Source: Bacteroidaceae bacterium
GTDB lineage: Bacteria; Bacteroidota; Bacteroidia; Bacteroidales; Bacteroidaceae
Assembly: GCA_021443405.1 (NCBI GenBank)
Contig: JABUUA010000018.1
Location: 9,564 to 47,992 of the forward strand
Reading direction: 5' to 3'
DNA: 38,429 nt
The position numbers and the translations under genes are program-made. The number at the start of each line of letters is the position of its first letter. Position 1 is the stretch's first letter. Positions 1-11,802 of the stretch are shown piece after piece. Under the pieces are notes generated by a model that saw only the letters and a list, made by a program, of their open reading frames with translations, did not search any database and was not told the origin of the DNA.

Positions 1-2589
1 CACTTCCTGGAGCACATGTGCTTCAACGGCACGAAGAACTTCCCCGGTAACGGGGTGATTACATACCTCGAGTCCATCGGTGTGAAGTTCGGCGCCCAGC
101 TCAACGCCTACACCAGCGTGGATGAGACGGTGTACAATATCAATAATGTGCCGACGGGCCGCGAGACGACCATCGACAGCGTGCTGCTGATTCTGCACGA
201 CTGGAGCCACGACCTGACGCTGGCCACCGAGGAAATCGACAAGGAGCGCGGCGTCATCCACGAGGAGTGGCGCACGCGTAGCAGTGCCACTATGCGCATC
301 TTTGAACGTCAACTCCCGAAGCTCATGAGCAACAGCCGCCCCGGTAACCGCCTGCCTATCGGCACGATGGAGGTGATAGACAACTTCAAGCCCGAGGTGT
401 TGCGCGCTTATTATGAGCGTTGGTATCGCCCCGACCAGCAGGCCATCATCGTGGTGGGTGACCTGGATATCGACCATGTGGAGAAGGCCATCAAGGAGAT
501 GTTTGGTCCCATTCCTATGCCCGTCAACCCCGCCGAGCGCGTTTATTACGGCGTGGAGGACAATAAGGAACCCATCGTGGTGTGCGACCATGACAAGGAA
601 CAGACCTTGCCCATCGTGCTCGTGATGAGCAAGCATCCCGACCTGACTCCCCGCGAGTACCACAACACTATGCCTTATCTGACCACAAAGTTGCTGATGG
701 GTGCCGCCACAAGTATGCTGAACCAGCGCTTGAACGAGCTGTCGCTCGACCCCTCATGTCCTTATCTCCAGGCCTCGGTTGACGACGGAAACTTCTTGCT
801 TTCAGGCGAGACCCAGTGCGTCGAGATTACTATCATCCCGAAGGAAGATAAGGTGAACGAGGCCGTGACGATCGTAATGCAGGAGGTGTATCGTGCCGTC
901 AACCATGGTTTCACCGCCACGGAATATGGTCGCTGGCGCAATGAGTTCCTGAGTCAGGTACAGGCATTGTACGACAACAAGGACAAGCGCGAGCATCCCT
1001 CGTTCATACAGGAATGTGTCAAGCACTTCATTCAGAATGAGCCCATGCCCGGCTTGGAGATGGAATATCAGCTCTACAACGCAATGCTGCCGCAAGTTCC
1101 CGTGGAGGCCGTTAACCAGGTGTTTGCCCAATTGATGAGCAAAGACGACACCAACTTGGTAGTGCTGAGCATGAACCCGGAGAAGGAAGGCTTCGTGCAG
1201 CCCAACGAGGCGAAAATGCTCGAAGCCATCCATGCCGCCCAGCAGGCCAACTTGCCCGCTTACGAGGACAACGTGAAGAACGAGCCTCTGATTGCCAAGT
1301 TGCCTAAGCTCGGCAAGATAAAGAAGCAGCAGGTAGGTCCTTTCGGCAGCACCATCCTGATGCTGGGCAATGGCGTTCGCGTCATCATGAAGCCCACCGA
1401 TTACAAGGACAACGAAATCGTGATGCAGGCTTATAGCAACGGCGGAACCGCCCGCTATTCGGAAGAGGACAAGTACACCCTTTCCATGCTGTCTCAGTTG
1501 GTGGGTGCCAGTGGTCTGGGCGAGTTCACCGACACGGAGTTACAAAAGGCTCTGGCCGGCGTGCAAGCCAGTGTGAATCCCAGCATCGGCCGTCGCACAG
1601 AAAAGCTGACCGGAACGGCCGTTCCCAAGGATCTGCGCACTTTGTTCGAGTTGATTTATCTCCACTTCCAGCCTCTCAAGCGCGACGACAAGGCAGTCGC
1701 TTCCGTCATGCAGCAGATGGCCGAGAGTCTTCGCAACCGCGAGGCGAACCCCTTGCAGGCATTCAGCGACACCATCAGCACTACGATGTATGGCCACAAC
1801 AGCCAGTTCGTGCTGATGAAGGAGCCCGATTTGGAGAAGGTGTCGTATGACCGTGCCTTGGAAATCTATCAGGACCGCTTTGCAGACGCCAGCGATTTCA
1901 CCTTCGTGTTCGTTGGAAGTTTCGACCCCGACAGCATTCGCTACTTCTCACAGCAGTATCTTGCCAACCTGCCGAAAGTACGTCGTAACGACTCTCCCGT
2001 AGATGACAACTACAACATCCGCACGGGCAAGCACGAGAAAGTCTTTGCCAAGAAGATGACACAACCGCAGTGCCGGATGCTGATGCTCCTGACGTCGCCC
2101 GTGAAGAATACGTTGAAGAACGAGATTGCCACCGATATGGTGGGTCAGATTCTGAGCATGCGTCTCTTGGAGACCATCCGTGAGGAGATGGGCGCGGCCT
2201 ATAGTGTGGGCGCTCTCGGCGTTTTCGTGCCGACGTCTTCCGGCGACTTCTCGGCTGCGCTGCAGATACAAGCTCCCGTGAAGCCCGAGTTGGTGGACAC
2301 CTGCCGTCAGGTCATCGACCAGGAGTTGAAGGCGCTTGCCACCAATGGCGCCGAGGAGAAGTACATCCAGAAAGTGAAGGAATACCTGCTGAAGTCGTTT
2401 AAGGAGAACGACCGCGACAATAGTGCATGGCTCGAATGGCTGATGTCGATGGACTATTACAACGCCGACAAGTACACAGGCTACGAGGCGATTGTCCAGA
2501 ATCTCAAGAGCGAGGACATCCGCAAGGCCGCTGCGCAACTGTTAGAGGCTGGTAACGCCATCACCGTCGTCATCACGCCCGAGCAGTAA
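1..2589 (+). CDS. M16 (pitrilysin-type) zinc peptidase, 5'-truncated by window edge
   Basis: The reading frame is open from base 1, so the gene starts outside the window and the track's ATG at 16 is internal. The first five codons read HFLEH, the inverted HxxEH zinc motif of M16 peptidases. The third metal ligand should be a glutamate in the DKERGVIHEEW segment about 75 residues later. The rest has the repeated two-lobe M16 layout: active half, then an inactive half with the late motif ETIREEMGAAYSVG, characteristic of the family's C-terminal domain. About 862 residues are visible of a usual 930-950, so only the signal peptide and first strands are missing. Family members are secreted or periplasmic and degrade peptides. 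The stop is TAA. A long inverted repeat follows, before the convergent GH97 gene. The family call is firm; the substrate is unknown. Confidence 0.93.
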   Translation, partial: HFLEHMCFNGTKNFPGNGVITYLESIGVKFGAQLNAYTSVDETVYNINNVPTGRETTIDSVLLILHDWSHDLTLATEEIDKERGVIHEEWRTRSSATMRIFERQLPKLMSNSRPGNRLPIGTMEVIDNFKPEVLRAYYERWYRPDQQAIIVVGDLDIDHVEKAIKEMFGPIPMPVNPAERVYYGVEDNKEPIVVCDHDKEQTLPIVLVMSKHPDLTPREYHNTMPYLTTKLLMGAATSMLNQRLNELSLDPSCPYLQASVDDGNFLLSGETQCVEITIIPKEDKVNEAVTIVMQEVYRAVNHGFTATEYGRWRNEFLSQVQALYDNKDKREHPSFIQECVKHFIQNEPMPGLEMEYQLYNAMLPQVPVEAVNQVFAQLMSKDDTNLVVLSMNPEKEGFVQPNEAKMLEAIHAAQQANLPAYEDNVKNEPLIAKLPKLGKIKKQQVGPFGSTILMLGNGVRVIMKPTDYKDNEIVMQAYSNGGTARYSEEDKYTLSMLSQLVGASGLGEFTDTELQKALAGVQASVNPSIGRRTEKLTGTAVPKDLRTLFELIYLHFQPLKRDDKAVASVMQQMAESLRNREANPLQAFSDTISTTMYGHNSQFVLMKEPDLEKVSYDRALEIYQDRFADASDFTFVFVGSFDPDSIRYFSQQYLANLPKVRRNDSPVDDNYNIRTGKHEKVFAKKMTQPQCRMLMLLTSPVKNTLKNEIATDMVGQILSMRLLETIREEMGAAYSVGALGVFVPTSSGDFSAALQIQAPVKPELVDTCRQVIDQELKALATNGAEEKYIQKVKEYLLKSFKENDRDNSAWLEWLMSMDYYNADKYTGYEAIVQNLKSEDIRKAAAQLLEAGNAITVVITPEQ

Positions 2590-2642
2590 CGTCTAAGCAA
2601 GCGGCGGGAGACCTCGGCTGTCTCTGCTGCGTTTCATATAAT

Positions 2643-2679
2643 GAGTACTCGAGTACCTCCAGTGGGTACTTGAGTACTC
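2643..2679. terminator. Long GAGTAC inverted repeat between convergent genes
   Basis: GAGTACTCGAGTACC at 2643-2657 pairs with GGTACTTGAGTACTC at 2665-2679. This gives a 15-bp stem with one G-T pair and a 7-nt loop. It lies between the convergent M16 and GH97 genes. It has no T-run on either side, so it is a bidirectional terminator or RNA-end stabiliser rather than a textbook intrinsic terminator. The stem is built from repeated GAGTAC words. Confidence 0.5.
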
Positions 2680-2751
2680 TGCGTATGATCTGGCCGATTT
2701 TTCTTCCTGTGTGTCGCTCGCTGTTCGTTGGGACAATACGATGGGCTTCGC

Positions 2752-6850
<4,099 letters not shown>

Positions 6851-6866
6851 GGTGTAGATTTCAATG

Positions 6867-6897
6867 CAAAATTATGATGTCGACGGCATTTTTCCAA
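6867..6897 (-). promoter_or_regulatory. Sigma-ABfr-type promoter of the GH66-GH97 unit
   Basis: On the minus strand TAATTTTG (6874-6867) matches the -7 consensus TAnnTTTG, with TTG (6897-6895) 20 bp upstream. The predicted transcript starts only about 10 nt before the GH66 ATG at 6850. Confidence 0.6.
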
Positions 6898-6967
6898 GCA
6901 GATGTAGTGCTTTAGTAGTGCGGAACGAAGGAAAACACGCTGGGAACCAGTCGTCAGCGACCGTACT

Positions 6968-7984
6968 CTATGGCTGGTTTAGTAGTGTTCTCGCTCGCTC
7001 TATCATGGAGTCTCTGCCCTGCAGCGCCACGGCGGAGTCGAGCAGACAGCGTTCGTCGGGCTCGATGCCGAACTCTATTTGTTGCATCTTTGCGTCGAAG
7101 GAAGGCGAAGCACTGAAGCGAACCGCCCAGCCGTTGGGCAGTTCGGCGCTGAAGGGCATGCCGCTGCCACCGCCCGTCTGGTCGCCCAAGATGGTTACGT
7201 CGGGCAGTTCTTTCATGTCGCGCACGAAGATGTTGCAGGCGCTGTAGCACTCTCTGTTGGTAAGCACCACCACGGGTTTCTGCCAGCGGTAGCCGGTGCT
7301 CGGGTCGAGATATTCAGCCATGGGGGTGGCGAAGTCGTTATGCCCAGGCCCTGTCTTGTAGGTGACATAGCCCACATGACGGCGCTCGTTGGTGAAATGC
7401 GAGGCCAGTTGCTCGGCGTTGGTGAGCAGTCCGCCGCTGTTGCCGCGCACATCCACGATGAGTCCGTTGCACGACCGCATAAGGTAGAGCGCGTCGCTGA
7501 TGTTGCCTTCCCCGATGGGACTGGCGAAACTCTCGTACACGAGGTAGCCGACATTGTCGTCCAGAATCCGGTATTTCAGACCGGCCGCTATCTTGTAGTC
7601 GCTTCCCAAATACTGTTGGCGCAGTCCCTCGTCGAGGCAGCGCGGGTAGTCCTCATACCAATGCCAGTAGCGCGCCACGTCGTAACTGGTGTAAAGGTTC
7701 ACATGTCCGTCCTTGAGTTCGCTCAGCATGGCGGCCATCACCTCCATCAGTTGTTGCTGCGTCATTTTTGGATTCAGCTTCTTGAAGTAGCGACTGCGCA
7801 CTTCGTCCCAGTTGACGTGCTTGTAATCAAGGAAACAGTAGTGCTCGTCGATAATCTGCCACAAGGCCTTCAGGTTGCCTTCGGGTGTGTCGGTGGCTTC
7901 GGGCATATCGAAACAACTCCCCAGACAAAGGGAAATCACCAGCCCTACGGCCAGTTGCCAAATGCGATTCAGGAGTCGTTTCAT
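6968..7984 (-). CDS. S41 family peptidase, lipoprotein
   Basis: This is a 338-residue C-terminal-processing-type serine peptidase. The N-terminus MKRLLNRIWQLAVGLVISLCLGSC is a lipoprotein signal with the lipid-accepting Cys at 24. An N-terminal S41 helical region contains LKDGHVNLY. There is no obvious full PDZ domain. The core has LIVDVRGNSGG and the nucleophile region NRECYSACNIF (Ser near residue 247), followed by LGDQTGGGSG. The usual Ctp Lys (GKG) is replaced by this tricorn/IRBP-like segment, so the enzyme belongs to the S41 branch that does not use a Ser-Lys dyad. Its ATG overlaps the TGA of the upstream DUF3316 gene (ATGA), implying translational coupling. Substrate unknown. Confidence 0.85.
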   Translation of the reverse strand: MKRLLNRIWQLAVGLVISLCLGSCFDMPEATDTPEGNLKALWQIIDEHYCFLDYKHVNWDEVRSRYFKKLNPKMTQQQLMEVMAAMLSELKDGHVNLYTSYDVARYWHWYEDYPRCLDEGLRQQYLGSDYKIAAGLKYRILDDNVGYLVYESFASPIGEGNISDALYLMRSCNGLIVDVRGNSGGLLTNAEQLASHFTNERRHVGYVTYKTGPGHNDFATPMAEYLDPSTGYRWQKPVVVLTNRECYSACNIFVRDMKELPDVTILGDQTGGGSGMPFSAELPNGWAVRFSASPSFDAKMQQIEFGIEPDERCLLDSAVALQGRDSMIERARTLLNQP

Positions 7985-8724
7985 AGCGAGAGACCTATTA
8001 AAAAGGAGTGGGAGAACTGGCGCTGCGTGATGCTGTGGAGGCGCTGTTGCTGCAGGTCACACAGATAACCGACCACCAACTGGCGGTTGCCAACGGGGAA
8101 ACCTGCCGTGAGGCGCTGGCGCAGGGAACGGTCGTTGCCCCAGTGCGTGGGCGCGATGTTGTGGTCGTAGCGGCCTTGTTCAAACAGATTGTAGTAACTT
8201 TGTCCGTACTGCGGCGCGAAGCGAGCCCCGACGATGGGGAGTTGCAGGTCGTAGTCGACGGGCAGACGCTGCCGTTTTACGGGGATGACGACCTGCACAC
8301 GGGCGTGCAGTCCGAAGGCGACGCCCGTACGAGCGTTGGCCGGATTGTTGCCGTTGCGGAGGTTGTAAGTGCCTCCCAAGTGGGCTTCGGCCTGCGGACC
8401 GACGGCCATCGTCCAATGGTCCTTCTTCCACTGGCGGTCCCATCCGAAGGCGAAATGCAGGTCGCCGCTGTGTTCCGTGAGGAAGTGGTGGCGGTAGAGC
8501 GGTGCGTATTGCAAGAGGGTCTGTGTTCGGAAAACAAAATTTGTGTTGCGCTCGAGGCTTCGTTGACTGAGTGCCATCACGCTGAGCGCCGCGCCGCGAT
8601 ACTCCAACGGCGAGAGATACGTGTCGGCTTGCCGCGTTCCCCCCACGCCTAAGAACAGAGCGTTCTGTGCGCCGGTCGTAAGACTGGCCCAGCAGAGAGC
8701 GAGGAAAAAGAGTATTCTCGTCAT
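7981..8724 (-). CDS. DUF3316-like outer-membrane beta-barrel protein
   Basis: A 247-residue exported protein with signal peptide MTRILFFLALCWASLTTGA. The mature part starts with GGTRQADTYLSPLEYRG, which I recognise as the opening of the Bacteroidetes DUF3316 family. It then alternates polar and aromatic residues as in beta-strands and ends SHSFLIGLSL, with a hydrophobic terminal residue as in outer-membrane barrels. There are no catalytic motifs. It is translationally coupled to the S41 peptidase through a 4-base overlap, so the two probably work in the same envelope process. No clear TAnnTTTG promoter is visible in the 85 nt upstream. Confidence 0.7.
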   Translation of the reverse strand: MTRILFFLALCWASLTTGAQNALFLGVGGTRQADTYLSPLEYRGAALSVMALSQRSLERNTNFVFRTQTLLQYAPLYRHHFLTEHSGDLHFAFGWDRQWKKDHWTMAVGPQAEAHLGGTYNLRNGNNPANARTGVAFGLHARVQVVIPVKRQRLPVDYDLQLPIVGARFAPQYGQSYYNLFEQGRYDHNIAPTHWGNDRSLRQRLTAGFPVGNRQLVVGYLCDLQQQRLHSITQRQFSHSFLIGLSL

Positions 8725-8809
8725 GGCGTTGCGTTGGTGGTTGCTGTATGTCTGTGGTCCGTCACCGCGGTGGCAGGATTGTTTTATCCGATGAAATCAC
8801 ACGTTTTTG

Positions 8810-11485
8810 TTAGTCGAAGAACCGCAACTGTCCCGTCATCTCGTCGATGATTTGATCGCTCGTCTTGCCAGCGTCCGGGTCGAGGTCCTCGGGCTCGCTG
8901 GGCGCAGGCTCGGGGTCTGGCTCCGGTTCGGGTTGGCGCGTGGGCTCCAGTTCGGTGATGCTCGCCACCGTGCAGGTGGTGATGCGCTTGCCCTTGGCCT
9001 TGAAGCCCTTGACGCCGATGAACTCTTCTGCTTCGATGATGAGTGGTTCACGGAACTCGTCGTTGCCGCCCATCTTCACTTCCAAGCGCGGATAGGGCGT
9101 GTCGGTGAGCAGAATGGGCTGCGACGCGGGGTTGTCGCCCAGGTATTGCTGGTGGCGCTGACTGGCCTCAGCGAACGTGAAACGCTTGATGTAGGCGTAG
9201 TTTTGCTGGTCGGCGTCGAACAGACAGGCCGTCCACACCTTGTGCTCGTCGAACTTTTCGATGCGAAGGATATTGTCCTCGTAGTGATTGTTGGCGTCGA
9301 ACGAGCTCACGTAGAACTCACCGTTCGTCAGAATCACCAGTATCTGGTCGTTGCTTTGAAACTCTCCCAAGAACTCGCCGTGCTCGTCGTAGTTGACGCG
9401 TCTCACGTCGTGGTCGAACCAGACTCTGCGTCCGCCCAGCGTGCTCACACCGTGACTCTTGAGACGGATGTGGGCGACTTCGAGTTTTGTCAGGAATCGA
9501 CCCACTGATTGACGGGCTGTGATGCCGACTTCGGAGAAGTCTTTCTCGAAGAACACGAGCTTGAGTTTGGGCTTAGGCTTGAGTGTCACCTTGACGATTT
9601 CTGCCTCACCGTTCGGATTAGGCGTGAAGTAGGTCACACGACTGCCGGGATTTCCCTGTGTTATGTCGTATTCGCGGTCGCGGGTCACGCTGGTCACGTT
9701 GAAGCGTTTGATGTGGCTGACGCCTGTCTTGCCGTCGCAATACACTACATTGTACACGGTGCGAGCGTCGGATTTCTTGAAGATGTCGATATGGATAATC
9801 TCAGCCTTCTTCTTTTCCGCCTTGGAACGCTCGGTCTCGCCCACAAACAACTTGTCGGCTATGCGCACGACCTTGTAGGTACCGTCGCGGTAGAACAGGA
9901 TGACATCGTCGATGTCCGAACAGTTGCACACGTACTCGTCCTTCTTCAGACTCGTGCCGATGAAGCCCTCTGCACGGTTGATGTAGAGCTTTTGATTAGC
10001 TTCCACCACGGTGGCAGCAGAGATGTTATCGAAGTTCTTTATCTCGGTGAGACGGGGGTGTTCGGCGCCGTATTTCTCCTTGATGTAGCGGAACCAGTCG
10101 CACGTCACCTCCACGATGTTGGCCAGTTCGCGGTCCAGTTGCTCTATTTCTTCCTTGATGCGCAGGATGTTTTCCTCGGCCTTGTCCTTGTTGAAGCGCA
10201 AGATGCGTTGCATTTTTATCTCCAGAAGCTTGAGAATATCTTCCTTGGTGACCTCGCGCACCATCTGTGGATAGTAGGGGGTCAGGCGGTCGTCGATGTG
10301 CTCACACGCTTCATCGTTCGACTTGGCTTGCTCGAATTTCTTATCTTTATAAATGCGTTCCTCGATGAAAATCTGTTCCAGCGTAGCGAAGTGAAGGGCC
10401 TCCATGAGCTCGCCTTTGCGGATGAGTCGCTCCTGTCGCAAGAGTTCCAGCGTGTTGTCGGTATTGCTGCGGAGCACATCGCTCACGGTGAGGAAGCAGG
10501 GCTTGCGGTCTTTGATGACGCAACAGTTCGGGGAGATGCTCACCTCGCAATCAGTGCAAGCGTAGAGCGCGTCCAGCGTCTTGTCGCTGCTGGCGCCCGG
10601 TGTCAGGTGGATGAGTATCTCGGCCTTGTCGGCGGTCAGGTCTTCCACCTTGCGCACTTTTATCTTGCCTTTCTCGGCGGCTTTCAGGATGGAGTCGATG
10701 AACGTGGAGGGCTTCGACGCCGTGCCGGTGGTCTTTCCGTAGGGAATCTCCGTGATGGCAAGGGTCTTGGAGTCGCGCTTCTCAATCTTGGCCCGCACGC
10801 GCACCGAGCCGCCTCGCTGGCCGTCGTTGTACTTGCTTACGTCTATGCTGCCGCCCGTAGGGAAGTCGGGATAGAGATGAAACTCCTTGCCGTGGAGATA
10901 ATCGATGGCTGCGTCGCACAATTCATTCAGGTTGTGAGGCAGAATCTTGCTGTTGAGGCCCACCGCGATACCGTCGGCACCTTGGGCGAGCAGCAGAGGG
11001 AACTTCACGGGCAGCGAGACAGGTTCTTCGTTACGTCCGTCGTAAGAGAGCTTCCATTCCGTTGTTTTGGGGTTGAACACCGTGTCGAGGGCGAACTTCG
11101 ACAGGCGTGCCTCGATGTAACGACCGGCGGCCGCGTCGTCGCCCGTAATGATGTTTCCCCAGTTTCCCTGGCAGTCCACGAGCAGATTCTTTTGTCCCAA
11201 CTGGACGAGAGCGTCCTTGATGCTCGCATCGCCGTGGGGATGGAACTGCATGGTGTGGCCCACGATGTTGGCGACTTTATTGTAACGACCGTCGTCCATG
11301 CGCTTCATCGAGTGCATGATACGCCGCTGAACGGGCTTGAATCCGTCGTTGATGTGGGGGACGGCACGTTCCAAGATAACGTACGAAGCGTAGTCGAGGA
11401 ACCATCTTTGGTACATCTGATTGAGATGATGGGTAATGCCGTCTGGTTGTTGTTGCTCGTCTTGTGGTGTGATATTGTCCGTCAT
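8810..11485 (-). CDS. parC: DNA topoisomerase IV subunit A
   Basis: This is the breakage-reunion subunit of a type IIA topoisomerase, which decatenates daughter chromosomes with ParE (not in this window). I start at the ATG at 11485 (MTDNITPQ), since the promoter lies just upstream; the track start at 11506 falls before the likely transcription start. Visible features are VPHINDGFKPVQRRIMHSM, the HPHGDASI helix and AAGRYIEARL with the active-site Tyr near residue 122. A coiled-coil stretch (KDKAEENILRIKEEIEQLDRE) and a C-terminal beta-propeller follow. No gyrase-type QRRGGKG box is present, which favours ParC over GyrA. The last 50 residues are a Pro/Glu/Asp-rich tail (EPEPDPEPAPSEPED). The position equivalent to GyrA Ser83 is Ala (HGDA), which bears on quinolone binding. 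About 891 residues. Confidence 0.92.
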   Translation of the reverse strand: MTDNITPQDEQQQPDGITHHLNQMYQRWFLDYASYVILERAVPHINDGFKPVQRRIMHSMKRMDDGRYNKVANIVGHTMQFHPHGDASIKDALVQLGQKNLLVDCQGNWGNIITGDDAAAGRYIEARLSKFALDTVFNPKTTEWKLSYDGRNEEPVSLPVKFPLLLAQGADGIAVGLNSKILPHNLNELCDAAIDYLHGKEFHLYPDFPTGGSIDVSKYNDGQRGGSVRVRAKIEKRDSKTLAITEIPYGKTTGTASKPSTFIDSILKAAEKGKIKVRKVEDLTADKAEILIHLTPGASSDKTLDALYACTDCEVSISPNCCVIKDRKPCFLTVSDVLRSNTDNTLELLRQERLIRKGELMEALHFATLEQIFIEERIYKDKKFEQAKSNDEACEHIDDRLTPYYPQMVREVTKEDILKLLEIKMQRILRFNKDKAEENILRIKEEIEQLDRELANIVEVTCDWFRYIKEKYGAEHPRLTEIKNFDNISAATVVEANQKLYINRAEGFIGTSLKKDEYVCNCSDIDDVILFYRDGTYKVVRIADKLFVGETERSKAEKKKAEIIHIDIFKKSDARTVYNVVYCDGKTGVSHIKRFNVTSVTRDREYDITQGNPGSRVTYFTPNPNGEAEIVKVTLKPKPKLKLVFFEKDFSEVGITARQSVGRFLTKLEVAHIRLKSHGVSTLGGRRVWFDHDVRRVNYDEHGEFLGEFQSNDQILVILTNGEFYVSSFDANNHYEDNILRIEKFDEHKVWTACLFDADQQNYAYIKRFTFAEASQRHQQYLGDNPASQPILLTDTPYPRLEVKMGGNDEFREPLIIEAEEFIGVKGFKAKGKRITTCTVASITELEPTRQPEPEPDPEPAPSEPEDLDPDAGKTSDQIIDEMTGQLRFFD

Positions 11486-11503
11486 AAGGTGGTTTTTGCA
11501 CCA

Positions 11504-11534
11504 CAAATATACATATTTTATTTTTTATGTGCAA
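11504..11534 (-). promoter_or_regulatory. Promoter of parC
   Basis: On the minus strand TATATTTG (11511-11504) matches the -7 box, with TTG (11534-11532) 20 bp upstream. The leader before the ATG at 11485 would be only about a dozen bases. Confidence 0.5.
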
Positions 11535-11706
11535 CACGTGTGCACACAAACTTGCCGCGGTCGCCTGCATGACGACCTCTTTTCGCTGGGGCGTAGCCTT
11601 CCAATTTTCTCGGTGAATAGGGCTTTTTTGTTGGTTCTCGAAACTTTGAAATCGTGGTGAGGAAGTTCCTATACCGCTTTTTTACCATAGTTTTTTCCAC
11701 ATTTTC

Positions 11707-11737
11707 TTTGTGTGATAACTAAAAAATCGTACCTTTG
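11707..11737 (+). promoter_or_regulatory. Promoter of the hybrid two-component regulator
   Basis: TTTG at 11707-11710 and TACCTTTG at 11730-11737, separated by 19 bp, fit the Bacteroidetes -33/-7 consensus closely. Confidence 0.65.
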
Positions 11738-11802
11738 TAGTTAGACATAACAGAAATAGGATAAAGGTGCCTCTTATAAAAACTATAAGAATTAATAAGC
11801 TA

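Noticed and set aside
9509-11572. 687-residue plus-strand ORF opposite parC
   Set aside because: It is the antisense shadow of parC, whose motifs are unambiguous; high-GC codon bias keeps the opposite frame open.
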